Below the pieces are notes generated by a model. The model ran no database searches. It worked only from the letters and a program-made list of their open reading frames with translations, and was not told the origin of the DNA. Below are positions 33,801-42,030 of a stretch of 64,000 nt of DNA, in pieces. The first letter of the stretch is position 1. Every line of letters begins with the position of its first letter. Location: positions 1-64,000 of the forward strand of contig CALMWS010000076.1 of assembly GCA_937870795.1 (NCBI GenBank). The letters run 5' to 3'. Both the position numbers and the translations under genes were made by a program. Source of the DNA: an uncultured Bacteroidota bacterium. Lineage in GTDB: Bacteria > Bacteroidota > Bacteroidia > Chitinophagales > Saprospiraceae.

Positions 33801-34493
33801 AGTCACCTTGTTTTTACCGTCATTAAACAACAAAGTGCCGTTGTAATCAACCACAGTACTTCCATCTGGCAGCGGGCGACTGGATTCTGATTTTTTTTCA
33901 AAGGTTGCAGTGGAAACAAGTTCTCTGATATTGGCAAGAGAAGAAACATTGTATCGAAGAGACAGCTTAGCTTTTCCTTTTACACGATGAACGTCAAAAT
34001 CTCTTTCAAGGGCAATTTTCGAATTGGCAACAGGCATTGCTTCAACCTGTTCGTACACCATAACCTCATTGGTGGAGGTACTGTCTGAGATGCTGTACAT
34101 CAATTGTACATGGTTGTTTACAAACCGGTGTCCTTTGTACTGGACAATAGCAGTTATGGAGTCACCCTTACCATCGGTCCAGAACCAGGGTTTGTTATAA
34201 GCATTTACCTGATAGGCGTCGCCAATAGAAATAGGTTGCGGTCCATGGGCATGGGTATAGACTGGACCATCAAAATAGACAGTGCCTTTCCACACTTTAT
34301 AAAGAGCAGCATTTTCTGTACTATAGGCTACCCAAAGATCCTTGTGTAAAGCCATGGTAATGACCCGGGGTTTCCAGTCCAGCACAGATCTAAAGACCCA
34401 TGGATCATGGGGTCTGGTGCCGGCAGCTTTGTCGGTTGAATCGCAATTGGAAAAAAGTAAAGTGAGTAAGAACAGGTATAAAAAAGAACGCAT
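30837..34493 (-). CDS. Giant modular lipoprotein: cytochrome c, PA14, propeller, DUF1080
   Basis: A 1218-residue protein. A lipoprotein-like signal (MRSFLYLFLLTLLFSNC, Cys 17) starts at ATG 34493; a longer TTG reading would include the promoter. In order: ~200 residues of beta-rich sequence; a class I cytochrome c domain (heme motif CKTCH at 269-273, AMTAHPDL as a likely Met-ligand segment); a PA14-like sandwich at ~400-520 (YLRVEKEGEYTFEIWSDDGS); a six-bladed propeller of the glucose/sorbosone dehydrogenase/PVC type at ~540-900 (GLRTPNGIGIG, WGPDGALYVGG); and a DUF1080 lectin-like hydrolase domain at ~1010-1218 (GWALLFDGKKIDQWHN). Such fusions are common in polysaccharide-degrading Bacteroidota and Planctomycetes. 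Likely periplasm- or surface-facing sugar oxidation or binding; substrate unknown. Confidence 0.85.
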   Translation of the reverse strand: MRSFLYLFLLTLLFSNCDSTDKAAGTRPHDPWVFRSVLDWKPRVITMALHKDLWVAYSTENAALYKVWKGTVYFDGPVYTHAHGPQPISIGDAYQVNAYNKPWFWTDGKGDSITAIVQYKGHRFVNNHVQLMYSISDSTSTNEVMVYEQVEAMPVANSKIALERDFDVHRVKGKAKLSLRYNVSSLANIRELVSTATFEKKSESSRPLPDGSTVVDYNGTLLFNDGKNKVTANFSKPTIINDNKAGDDSEAEEDKGLPLGARLIAKSDCKTCHNAEVKTVGPSYRDIAVKYETNASNVRSLVQKIRNGGSGVWGNVAMTAHPDLLENDIVQMVEYILSLDDAAQQKKVQPEKVYSFKAAVVQDTNALLPGAITRVYDVPSNTQAVPAMPNKRPRQAGIKNNFDNIDGAEFGDLTDNFAIYTEGYLRVEKEGEYTFEIWSDDGSKLYLHNELVITNDGPHGTEGKFGKALLTKGYHPFRMEYYQGGGGKYLSLNWIKPGDKAAEVIPAKSILHDSKSKMDFTGLTLPMANVSQIPGNKSALTGVHPAFTLSQARPDSFEPKVGGMDFKKDGRLVVSTWDAAGSVWILENVQSGDPSKIKVKRIAFGLAEPLGLKIVDDTIFVMQKQEMTKLVDTNGDDLIDEYHTLCDDWGVSANFHEFGFGLEYKDGYFYATLATAIQPGGASTNPQIKDRGKVIRVDRKTGKIEFLAHGLRTPNGIGIGFKGEIFVADNQGDWLPSSKIVHVIQGAWYGSRSVDFEGTAKLREKWPVVWLPQDEIGNSPSTPSYIEVGPYKGQMIHGEVTHGGVKRVFVEEVKGQLQGCVFRFIQGLEAGVNRLKWGPDGALYVGGIGNPGNWSQAGKKWFGLQRLAYNGTSVFEMLAVRAKANGLEVEFTEPIADGEGGINSLYEVRQWYYKPTIDYGGPKLGEKMLKVNSVSISEDRKRAFLQVDGLTEGHVVYINITDGLISAKGNSLWSTEAWYTLNALPVEKGVVVPSGENFAPNTLTSTEIKQGWALLFDGKKIDQWHNFKKSTIGKGWIIQDQAIHLNAIKEEGKWQAKDGGDLVSKETYQDFEFKMEWKIANCGNSGIMFNVVEDAKYDYVWQTGPEMQILDNTCHPDTRFVTHRAGDLYDMMESTFPCAKPAGQWNKVMIRSKGGKVAFYLNGYKTVSFDINDPAWTKMIKASKFKEMPGFGIAKSGHLALQDHGDKVWFRNLKVRKI

Positions 34494-34505
34494 GGCTTTT
34501 TTTGC

Positions 34506-34513
34506 CAAAGATA
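34506..34513 (-). promoter_or_regulatory. -7 box TATCTTTG of giant lipoprotein gene
   Basis: Exact TAnnTTTG match ending 12 bp before ATG 34493, giving a leader of only about 6 nt. Because it lies inside the alternative TTG-start reading, it supports the ATG start. Confidence 0.4.
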
Positions 34514-34635
34514 AATATTTGTGCTACGAATGGGGATGGTACTTAAATTTAAAAAAAAATGAAGGTCATATTATGTGAGGTACTCATGCATCAGCTGGTA
34601 GCAACCAGCGAAAAACGCAAATAAATAAAGTTTAT

Positions 34636-34700
34636 AATACATTATTTAATACATATATTGTTGTATATCATTTATATACAAATGATAATTATAATGTATT
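34636..34700. repeat. Nested AT-rich inverted repeats
   Basis: Outer arms AATACATTA (34636-34644) and TAATGTATT (34692-34700) enclose an inner pair TATCATTT (34666-34673) and AAATGATA (34680-34687). The stretch lies between divergent genes, about 80 bp before the T9SS gene that starts at 34782. It could be a regulatory cruciform or simply AT-rich promoter DNA. Confidence 0.5.
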
Positions 34701-34781
34701 TGTTTAAAAAAAATATGATTTTCATGGTAGGGTATTGACTGGGGCATGCATTTATGAACAAGCAATGAGAACCAGGCTGGG

Positions 34782-37514
34782 ATGAGAATACGATTGTCGA
34801 AAATATTTTTGTGCTTGTATGTTTTGTTAACATGCGGGGGGATGTTGGCTCAACAGGCCCCCTGCATTTTACAAATCGACAGTGTGCAATTTTTGTGTTT
34901 TGACCATGATACACCACTTGACAGCACCGATGATTACTTTGTGATTCACTTACAGGTAAATGGTGGCTCAGGAAACGATACGGACTCTTTTTCTTTGTCG
35001 TGGCCTGGTGAATACAATTATGGTCATTATGCTTACGGCAGCAAGGTTGACCTAAGCTTTGAAGCTAACGGCGCTCATTTCACCATCTTTGCCGCAGATG
35101 TCAATGATTTTGCATGTATGGATAGTATTGAGGTGCCTTCTCTCATACCCTGTTCTGCGCCCTGTCATTTTGATCTGGACACCCGTGTAGAAATACATTG
35201 CAACAATGCTACCACAGTACAAACTACGTCTGATGACTACTATTCCATTTCCTTTGAAATACCAAGCATCAGCACGAAGGCTGGATACCTGGTCTACCTT
35301 GATGGGGATTCCATTGGTCTCTTCCCCTACAACCACCTCAATTACTTCAATCATCCGGCAGATTCCATGCACCACACCATCATCTTTATGGACAGCAAGG
35401 ACTCTTCCTGTTTTTTTCAAACCATCCTGGGCAGATTTATATCCTGCTCGCGTAACTGTTACATCACACAGGAGTATTTGTCGATACTTTGCAATAACCG
35501 CAATACCCCGTTTGACATAGCAGATGATAGTCTCGAAATAATCGCGATTATAAATGCCTATCATGACACCGATTCGTTTACGGTGTACTTAGGTAATTTT
35601 GCCCATACATCACATGCTTACGGAGATACTCTCAGGTGGAAAATGCCATACAGTGGTGATTCTCTTTTGGTAAAAATAGAGGACTTAACAAAGCCGGACT
35701 GCATCAGCGAATTTTACTGGCCATTGCCCCCTCCCTGCAGTGTGGATTGCAGCCAGTATCCATTCCCGGGTATACAGATAGATTCATTATTGACGCTTAA
35801 TTGCCTGCAAAGATGCATCACACTGTCAGCACCCCCAATACCCGGCTGGCAGAGCCAATGGGTAAATGGTACAAATGGACATATAAGCGAATCAGATACC
35901 CTTCGGGTTTGCGAAACGGGGCAATTCTTTATTCAATATACGCATGTATCATCATCCTGTCCTGGCACCTTTGATACCATTATAGTAGAGGCAGATACAA
36001 TGCTCGAAAAACCTGTCATTCATTGGCAGTTACAACATACTTCACCTTGTGATTCGGTTTTATACCTGCTTACAACCCCAAATCATGCCGGCCAACAATA
36101 TCAATGGCTGGCGGAAGGATTGAGCTCAAATCAATTATCTATAAAGATAGCAGGACCTGCTACGGTAAGTCTTAAAACAGTTAACCCCTTAAACGGCTGT
36201 ACCGACTCGGTATCACTTAACCTGGCAGGGCCCATAACTCTTGAAAAATGGCATATCCTGCCTTACGATAATCTGAATTGCACCAGAAGATCAATTGTGC
36301 TCAGCGTGGACACTGCAAAATACCATAGCCATGAAATATTCCAATGGAGAAAGAACAGCGATAGCAACAATTGGCAAGTTAATAACCAGCTGAAAGTAAC
36401 GAAAGGCGGGTTATATGATTTACGACTTGGGGATGCGGATGGCAGGTGTTATAAGGACACAACCATTGAAGTGTTGGATCTGGCAGAAAGAATAGACATA
36501 CAGTTGAGTCAACTTGGTGCAATAAACTGTAACACAGATAGTGCCACCATCCAAATATCAGTCAAAAATGAAAACGGTCACGCTGCCTATGGATTTCAAA
36601 TACATACGATGGGTGCCAATTGGCAGACTACAGGGAGCAGTGATACCATGATTCGTGTAGCAGGCGGTGGAACTTATGGCGTAACCGCAACGAGGCTCAC
36701 CGATGGTTGCACCGGGTCAGATAGTGTAGTGATCGAAACCAAGGTACAATTGGGAGTTAGCTGGTCATGTGTTCAGCCAAAATGTAATGATTCGCCTTTG
36801 GGAGAAATACAACTTACAACAGAAAAAACATCCATTTTAGAATGGTATGTCAATGACAAAATTCAAAACAACGGAATAGCTTCCGGGCTGGGTCCGGGAC
36901 AATACGAGGTCATGGCCATTGATACGTTGGGTTGCCGGCACGATACCACAGTTGTCTTGCATCAAGTCAAAAATCTTACCATTCACGCTCCCTCGCTGAT
37001 CGAGCTTGACTATGGAACGACTACCAAAGTAGCAGCTGAGATCAATAGGGCCGTAGATGAATTGGAGGCTTACAGCTGGTCTCCAAATGACCAGATATCG
37101 TGCAGCCAATGCATGGAAACGTGGGTTGAAGGTAAGGAAGACGAAACATTAACCTTTGCAGCGCGCGACACTGTCGGATGTGAGGCAGAAGTAAATGTAG
37201 AGATTAGGGTCAGAAGAGAAGTAATCATTACAGTGCCCAATATCATTTCAGATGAAAGTGCAGACAATGGTCGGTTTACCCTCTACGGCAATGAGCACGT
37301 AAATCGGGTAACCGAAATTACCATTTACGACCGGTGGGGAAACCGGGTATGGCACACCAACACAGATTGCCTTAACAATCCTGCTGCTGGTTGGGATGGA
37401 CAAATTAATGGAAGGGCGGTGGTAAATGGTGTCTACACCTATACCGCGATGGTGGAAATCTACAATGGAGAAAAGCGTTTGGTAAGTGGGGATATTACCC
37501 GCTTCTTCAGGTAA
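34782..37514 (+). CDS. T9SS type B (gliding-motility C-terminal) secreted protein
   Basis: A 910-residue exported protein with a signal peptide ending near GGMLAQQ. The N-terminal third has three similar Cys-containing blocks that begin ILQIDSVQFLCFDHDTPLDSTDDYF, RVEIHCNNATTVQTTSDDYYSI and YLSILCNNRNTPFDIADDSLEI, each ~110 residues, an internal repeat. The rest is Ig-like beta sequence with SprB-like traits. The last ~90 residues match the gliding motility-associated (CHU_C, type B) sorting domain: ITVPNIISDE...VTEITIYDRWGNRVWHT...GWDGQINGRAVVNGVYTY. Expected at the cell surface. Ligand unknown. Confidence 0.85.
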   Translation: MRIRLSKIFLCLYVLLTCGGMLAQQAPCILQIDSVQFLCFDHDTPLDSTDDYFVIHLQVNGGSGNDTDSFSLSWPGEYNYGHYAYGSKVDLSFEANGAHFTIFAADVNDFACMDSIEVPSLIPCSAPCHFDLDTRVEIHCNNATTVQTTSDDYYSISFEIPSISTKAGYLVYLDGDSIGLFPYNHLNYFNHPADSMHHTIIFMDSKDSSCFFQTILGRFISCSRNCYITQEYLSILCNNRNTPFDIADDSLEIIAIINAYHDTDSFTVYLGNFAHTSHAYGDTLRWKMPYSGDSLLVKIEDLTKPDCISEFYWPLPPPCSVDCSQYPFPGIQIDSLLTLNCLQRCITLSAPPIPGWQSQWVNGTNGHISESDTLRVCETGQFFIQYTHVSSSCPGTFDTIIVEADTMLEKPVIHWQLQHTSPCDSVLYLLTTPNHAGQQYQWLAEGLSSNQLSIKIAGPATVSLKTVNPLNGCTDSVSLNLAGPITLEKWHILPYDNLNCTRRSIVLSVDTAKYHSHEIFQWRKNSDSNNWQVNNQLKVTKGGLYDLRLGDADGRCYKDTTIEVLDLAERIDIQLSQLGAINCNTDSATIQISVKNENGHAAYGFQIHTMGANWQTTGSSDTMIRVAGGGTYGVTATRLTDGCTGSDSVVIETKVQLGVSWSCVQPKCNDSPLGEIQLTTEKTSILEWYVNDKIQNNGIASGLGPGQYEVMAIDTLGCRHDTTVVLHQVKNLTIHAPSLIELDYGTTTKVAAEINRAVDELEAYSWSPNDQISCSQCMETWVEGKEDETLTFAARDTVGCEAEVNVEIRVRREVIITVPNIISDESADNGRFTLYGNEHVNRVTEITIYDRWGNRVWHTNTDCLNNPAAGWDGQINGRAVVNGVYTYTAMVEIYNGEKRLVSGDITRFFR

Positions 37515-37519
37515 ATCCT

Positions 37520-37697
37520 TTAAGCAAAACTTTTAATCTTTTCTTCCAGCAGCTGATGGATGGATGCGTCGACCAATTGATGCCAATCATGTCTGCCTTC
37601 AAGAATTTGTTTTCTGAGCCTGGTGGCTAGAGTTAAAATGAATGGAATTGAAATCAAAAAGTAGATTAAATTCTTCAAGAACTTCGATCCTAAACAT
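37520..37697 (-). pseudogene. Frameshifted remnant of nucleotidyltransferase-like C-terminus
   Basis: The gap between the T9SS gene and the TonB receptor holds protein-like sequence on the minus strand, in two frames. From ATG 37697 it reads FRIEVLEEFNLLFDFNSIHFNS; then a +1 shift near 37632 leads into ATRLRKQILEGRHDW followed by HQLVDASIHQLLEEKIKSFA and a stop at 37520. Joined, SATRLRKQILEG resembles the SxTxxR/ILEG segment at the C-terminal end of cytidylyltransferase-fold nucleotidyltransferases. It may be a decayed gene, or an intact small gene with one inserted base at around 37632. Low confidence in family. Confidence 0.35.
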
Positions 37698-37791
37698 TAA
37701 TGTACACAATTAAGTGAAACCGATTCAAGAAAAAAAATTCTTTATCTACCACATTTGAGTTTTTCCCATTATTTATAGCACTAAATAAAAA

Positions 37792-37820
37792 AGCCCTGAT
37801 TCCACACCGGAAATCAGGGC
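37792..37820. terminator. Strong convergent terminator
   Basis: AGCCCTGATT pairs with AATCAGGGCT as a perfect 10-bp stem, preceded by a run of A and followed by a run of T. It lies just beyond the TonB receptor stop and also faces the plus-strand T9SS gene. Confidence 0.85.
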
Positions 37821-37827
37821 TTTTTCA

Positions 37828-40230
37828 TCAAATACTCGCTCGCAAACTCACAACAAGGTTTCTACCCGGAGCACATATGCCTGAACTATAGGGGCGATAA
37901 CGCACATCGGTAATGTTTTCCAAACCTAGTAAGGCTACCAGGTTTTTGCTGATTTTGTACATACCTTTAACATTGTAAATGGTCCATGATGGTGAATAAG
38001 GTTTGCCATCGCCATCTTTGGCATAGAGGTAGTCTTTTGCCTGCTCTTCAGGAGGAAGTTGGTCAAAGGTCTTTTGTCCCATGAATTCCAAACCTGCCTG
38101 TAGTGTGAGTTTATTGGAACGCCAACTTAAATAAGCCTGTCCAAAAGAAGGTGCAGCATGGCGCGACGGGCTGGTGGTGCCATTGTCCAATTCTTCTTCG
38201 CCAATCTGATAATTGTATTTAGCAGAAGCAAAGAGTCGGGAAACAAGTTTGGCTTCAACCGATGCCTGGAAACCATATACAGTAGCTTTGGCTGCATTCT
38301 GGATGGCCTCAACCTTACTCAATTCACCTAAATAAATGATAGAATCCTGTCCGTTGAATGTAAATGGACGGCGAACCATGGCATTTTTCAGCAGTGTGTA
38401 ATATCCTGCCAATTCTACTTTAGCTACTTCACCAAAGACCCTGCTAATGGCTATTTCTGCATTGTATGCATTTTCTGCTGCCAGTGCGGGATTGGGCACT
38501 GTTACACTACCCGGCGTAGAGTCAAAAACTTTACCCAGATCATCGACATTGGGTGATCTAAAGCCTGATGACAGATTGACCGAGATGTGAGTAGCCATAT
38601 CTGGTTTATAGATGGCACCGAGGTTACCGGTAAGGGCTCCTTTATTGACTTTTGCTGTGGTATAAGGAAATGGGAAATAAGTAGTATCAAAATTGGCGTC
38701 AATGCCAAAGTGGTTGTATCGCACTCCTGCAAAAGTAGTGAAACGGTCGCTCCAATAATGTGTATTGGTTATGTAAGCAGCATAGGAAGACCAGTCTGCC
38801 TGGGGATACCTGGAAGAAGTAGGATTTACTACCCCAGTACTTACGTTTTCAATTTGGCCCAAAGAATTCACCTTATTGATAACCCATTCGAGTCCGTAGT
38901 TAAACACATTTTTTTCACCAACTTTTTTGCTAAAATCCAGATTGGCACTCCAGGCATCTACCTTCTCTGTTTGCACAAGTCTGTCTTTTTTATTCAGATC
39001 TCTACTCCGTCTGCTTTCTTCAAAATATTGATAGGCTACCCTTGCCACTGCTTCATCGTAAATACCGCCATCTGACTTAAGAGAGAAAGACAGGTTGTGC
39101 ATGGTCCAAATTTGGGGGCCATAGTTCCATTCTCCCGATCTGGGCAAACCATTGCGGTATCTGATCAGCCTGTCATATCTGGAGTATTCAGAAGTAGCTG
39201 AGTGATGAAAAGCATATTGGATATCGAGTTTTTCTGAAGCAGCGTACCTGAATTTTTGCATCAGGTTGTACTGTGTATATCCACTGGGCACCTGCACTTT
39301 TGGATCGGCATTTGTAAAAACAGAATCTTTGCCATTGATGTATTCAGAGTAAACATTTCTCAGGTATTCATCAGGTCCTTTACTTCCCATTTTGAGATCA
39401 CCGTAATCATTGGCGCTGATGCTGGTGACGAAGGCAAATTTTTTCCAACCCATGCCAAAATCGAGATGGCCGGTTTTTTCTGAGTTGGCAGAACTGTATC
39501 TTACGGCAGCATTTCCTTTAATTCTGGCTTTACCGCTATCTGAAAGCTCAGGAGTGAGGGTTGTAAATGACATGACTCCTCCAATGGCATCGCTGCCATA
39601 AATCACAGAGCCGGGGCCGAACAATACTTCGGTTCGTTCCATGGCAAAGGGATCGAGCGAGATGACATTTTGCAGGTTTCCGGCTCTGAAAATGGCTGTA
39701 TTCATACGTACTCCATCAACGGAATAAAGCAAGCGGTTGGTAGAAAACCCACGAATCATAGGGCTTCCCCCACCCTGCTGACTTTTTTGGATATAAACTT
39801 CTCCAGAAGCTGCCAAAAGGTCGGCTGCTGTCTGTGGGTTGAGTAATGAGACCCTGTCTTTTGTCAAAGATGTAATTTTAAAAGGCGTTTGCCTGGTAGA
39901 TTGATTCCACCTGGTAGCAGAGACCACCACATTGTCTATAGCAAAACCTTTGGCTTCCATGGTTAAAGTGGATTGTGTAAGGTCTGTTGGAGAAAGTGCC
40001 AACTCTTTATAGCCCAGACAAGTAAAAGTGATGGTGCCACATGCCGAAAGAGAAGACAAGTCTATCATTCCCTGCAGGTTGGCGGATACACCTCCTTCTT
40101 GTCCGGTGCAATGGGCAACCACAAAGGGGATAGGTTCACCAGAGCCGGCGTCTTTGATGGCAATTTTTTGTGCGTTCAAATTTGTAAAACTGTATAGCAT
40201 TGTGGCTATCAGCAATAATGTGTATTTCAT
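37828..40230 (-). CDS. TonB-dependent outer-membrane receptor
   Basis: An 800-residue receptor. Signal peptide (to LNAQ), an N-terminal carboxypeptidase-regulatory-like segment with three Cys (HCTGQEG, SACGTITFTCLG), then the plug at ~100-235 (VVVSATRWNQSTRQTPFKI, MIRGFSTNRLLYSVDGVRMN, EVLFGPGSVIYGSDAIGGV) and a 22-strand barrel to the C-terminus. The RGFSTNRLLYSVDGVRM wording is close to heme/transferrin-type and copper-type receptors of Bacteroidota. No SusD partner is present, so it is not a SusCD glycan system; iron, heme or another metal complex is more likely. A 179-residue membrane protein gene lies upstream. Confidence 0.9.
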   Translation of the reverse strand: MKYTLLLIATMLYSFTNLNAQKIAIKDAGSGEPIPFVVAHCTGQEGGVSANLQGMIDLSSLSACGTITFTCLGYKELALSPTDLTQSTLTMEAKGFAIDNVVVSATRWNQSTRQTPFKITSLTKDRVSLLNPQTAADLLAASGEVYIQKSQQGGGSPMIRGFSTNRLLYSVDGVRMNTAIFRAGNLQNVISLDPFAMERTEVLFGPGSVIYGSDAIGGVMSFTTLTPELSDSGKARIKGNAAVRYSSANSEKTGHLDFGMGWKKFAFVTSISANDYGDLKMGSKGPDEYLRNVYSEYINGKDSVFTNADPKVQVPSGYTQYNLMQKFRYAASEKLDIQYAFHHSATSEYSRYDRLIRYRNGLPRSGEWNYGPQIWTMHNLSFSLKSDGGIYDEAVARVAYQYFEESRRSRDLNKKDRLVQTEKVDAWSANLDFSKKVGEKNVFNYGLEWVINKVNSLGQIENVSTGVVNPTSSRYPQADWSSYAAYITNTHYWSDRFTTFAGVRYNHFGIDANFDTTYFPFPYTTAKVNKGALTGNLGAIYKPDMATHISVNLSSGFRSPNVDDLGKVFDSTPGSVTVPNPALAAENAYNAEIAISRVFGEVAKVELAGYYTLLKNAMVRRPFTFNGQDSIIYLGELSKVEAIQNAAKATVYGFQASVEAKLVSRLFASAKYNYQIGEEELDNGTTSPSRHAAPSFGQAYLSWRSNKLTLQAGLEFMGQKTFDQLPPEEQAKDYLYAKDGDGKPYSPSWTIYNVKGMYKISKNLVALLGLENITDVRYRPYSSGICAPGRNLVVSLRASI

Positions 40231-40333
40231 ATTCCCGTTTATTCATAAATTGAAAAATAGTGGATGATCAGTTGAGTATCCACAAATCATTAAGTTGTGA
40301 AGAGCCAGACGTGTGAACCCTTCACCATAAAAA

Positions 40334-40873
40334 TCAACAAAATAAAACAGGAATGCAGGGCGGATGGAAGGGCTTGCAAAAATAGTTGCCCGATAACATT
40401 AGATTCCCACAGGGATGGACCTGTAATTTGTCTATTTGGTTTACTGCAAAAGGTAAGTGTGGTTTGGGAGGAAGAAATAGTGATTTAAACCAGAGGCCGA
40501 GCAACTGGCCCTGTTCCTCTTTATTTTCACCATTGCCAAACATACTTTTGATGCCCTTTTTACAATAACGGATGATTTCGGTTTCGATTTGGTCTTCGTA
40601 TGCAAGTACTTCGTATCCATTGGCTAACTTTTGGATTCGTACCACGTCGTACATAACGTTGTTCCACTTAAATTCTTTGTTGTGCTTCCATTCTAGTTTG
40701 TTGAAGGCAGCTGTAGTAAACCTGAGTGAAGTGAGATCAAGCGCCTCTCGCTGCAATTGATTGTGTATATGAGAGCGGTGGTTTTGAAGCGTAAATACAA
40801 AAAGAATGGCTACCCAAAACAGGGGCAGGCACAAAGCCCATAAAAAAGATTTTGCCAGGGTTGGTTTGCTCAC
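40334..40873 (-). CDS. Single-pass membrane protein upstream of TonB receptor
   Basis: A 179-residue protein. I place the start at GTG 40873 (SKPTLAKSFLWALCLPLFW...) because the longer TTG reading would contain the promoter -7 box. One membrane helix at about residues 10-28, followed by an extracytoplasmic part with HNKEFKWNNVMYDVVRI and AYEDQIETEIIRYCKKG. That KEFxxxxVMYDVV phrase recurs in small Bacteroidota proteins next to TonB receptors as I remember them. The C-terminus is Pro/Cys-rich (CKPFHPPCIPVLFC), with several His. Function unknown; a metal-linked accessory role is conjecture. Confidence 0.55.
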   Translation of the reverse strand: MSKPTLAKSFLWALCLPLFWVAILFVFTLQNHRSHIHNQLQREALDLTSLRFTTAAFNKLEWKHNKEFKWNNVMYDVVRIQKLANGYEVLAYEDQIETEIIRYCKKGIKSMFGNGENKEEQGQLLGLWFKSLFLPPKPHLPFAVNQIDKLQVHPCGNLMLSGNYFCKPFHPPCIPVLFC

Positions 40874-40879
40874 TGCCAA

Positions 40880-40887
40880 CAAAGGTA
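40880..40887 (-). promoter_or_regulatory. -7 box TACCTTTG before GTG 40873
   Basis: Exact TAnnTTTG on the minus strand with a TTG 16 bp upstream. It ends 6 bp before GTG 40873, so the transcript would be leaderless or nearly so. Confidence 0.4.
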
Positions 40888-40998
40888 TTAAAAAATCAAA
40901 AAGCAATCGAAGGCTGACTTACAAATTCGACAAAATAATATTTGGTAGTTATAAAGGAAAAATCGAAATAATAAATGGTAAATTAATTTTAAACTGTC

Positions 40999-41457
40999 TT
41001 ATTCCAAATATAATTCTTCAATCAAGCGAGTAAGCCTCGAAGTTCTGGTAGCAAGTGTTTTGGCAGCTTCAATATCTTTGATCCATTTTTGTTGAAAGGA
41101 TGCATTTTTTTGTTTGAATTTTTCCCAAAGTACTGCATCATCCTGCAGGCATTCTCTGATATCAGCGGGAATGATCAATGGAGAATCGTCAAAGTACAAA
41201 ACGATGGTTACGGTATCTCCCGCTTCTTTTCTGATCTTTTTTCTGATTTCTTTTTTGACCGGTAAAAAAAGCCTGCCATCACCCATGGGCATGAGATTGT
41301 ATTGACTGAAAGCAAAATCATCAATGATACCTCTTACCCTGATCATACCAAAATTTCTGCTGCTTTTGGGCAGATCAGCTGGAAGGGCTGCATAAGTCCA
41401 CCCTCCTTTTCCTGGAATTTTTTCCAATCTTATTACTCCTTCAAACAGCTTTTTCAT
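40999..41457 (-). CDS. DUF1905/YdeI-like protein
   Basis: A 152-residue soluble protein. Residues ~1-90 match DUF1905 (FEGVIRLEKIPGKGGWTYAALP, MIRVRGIIDDFAFSQYNLMPMGDGRLFLPVKKEIRKKI, GDTVTIVLYFD). The C-terminal segment (DAVLWEKFKQKNASFQQKWIKDIEAAKTLATRTSRLTRLIEEL) is the YdeI/OmpD-associated helical part that usually follows it. The start at ATG 41457 gives the domain its usual beginning; ATG 41484 is also in frame. Function of the family is unknown (reported links to bacteriocin protection in YdeI are indirect). Divergent from a GNAT gene. Confidence 0.8.
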   Translation of the reverse strand: MKKLFEGVIRLEKIPGKGGWTYAALPADLPKSSRNFGMIRVRGIIDDFAFSQYNLMPMGDGRLFLPVKKEIRKKIRKEAGDTVTIVLYFDDSPLIIPADIRECLQDDAVLWEKFKQKNASFQQKWIKDIEAAKTLATRTSRLTRLIEELYLE

Positions 41458-41472
41458 GACACAAAATAAATA

Positions 41473-41508
41473 TTTGTACATCATGCGTAAAGAGAAAAGT
41501 TATTTTTG
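41473..41508 (+). promoter_or_regulatory. Promoter of GNAT gene
   Basis: TTTG (41473-41476) and TATTTTTG (41501-41508) are separated by 24 bp, one over the usual range. The -7 box ends 12 bp before ATG 41521 and lies inside the TTG 41506 reading, which argues for the ATG. Confidence 0.45.
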
Positions 41509-41520
41509 TCTGCAAAAAAT

Positions 41521-42030
41521 ATGGCTCCATTTGAACTAAAGGAAGCAACGACAAATGACATCGCTCTTATTTCCAGATTGGGCCATGACATTTGGCGCGA
41601 AGTATATCCACCCATCATTGGATCGGCACAGGTAGAATACATGTTGGAAAAGATGTACAATTATGCTGCCCTGGAAGAACAAATGAAAGATCTGGGTCAT
41701 AAGTTTTTCATTGCCATGTATTCCGGTCAGGACGTAGGCTTTGTTTCTTTTTCTTTTCACCATGGTGAATTAGCCAACAGGACAAGAATCCACAAACTTT
41801 ACCTATTGCCTTCAATGCAGGGAAAGGGCTTAGGTGCCCAAATGGTAAAATATGTCGAAGCTCTATCAAAAGAAAATAATGACGTAAAGCTAGAATTGAA
41901 TGTCAATAAAAACAACCCAGCCCTACACTTTTATAACCGTTTGGGATTTGCCATCGAAAAGGATGTGGTAATCGATATAGGCAATGGTTACGTAATGGAT
42001 GACTATGTCATGTTTAGACTTCACCAATAA
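41521..42030 (+). CDS. GNAT family N-acetyltransferase
   Basis: A 169-residue acetyltransferase. The acetyl-CoA loop is seen in LYLLPSMQGKGLGAQMV (QGKGLG), followed by LNVNKNNPALHFYNRLGF, a typical GNAT motif B with Asn and Tyr. Start at ATG 41521. The substrate is unknown; small-molecule amines or protein N-termini are both possible. Single gene with its own promoter, converging on the T9SS dockerin-like gene. Confidence 0.9.
   Translation: MAPFELKEATTNDIALISRLGHDIWREVYPPIIGSAQVEYMLEKMYNYAALEEQMKDLGHKFFIAMYSGQDVGFVSFSFHHGELANRTRIHKLYLLPSMQGKGLGAQMVKYVEALSKENNDVKLELNVNKNNPALHFYNRLGFAIEKDVVIDIGNGYVMDDYVMFRLHQ

Noticed and set aside
34342..34578. 78-codon plus-strand ORF at the 5' end of the giant lipoprotein gene
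   Set aside because: Antisense to the signal-peptide region and the promoter; no protein-like pattern.
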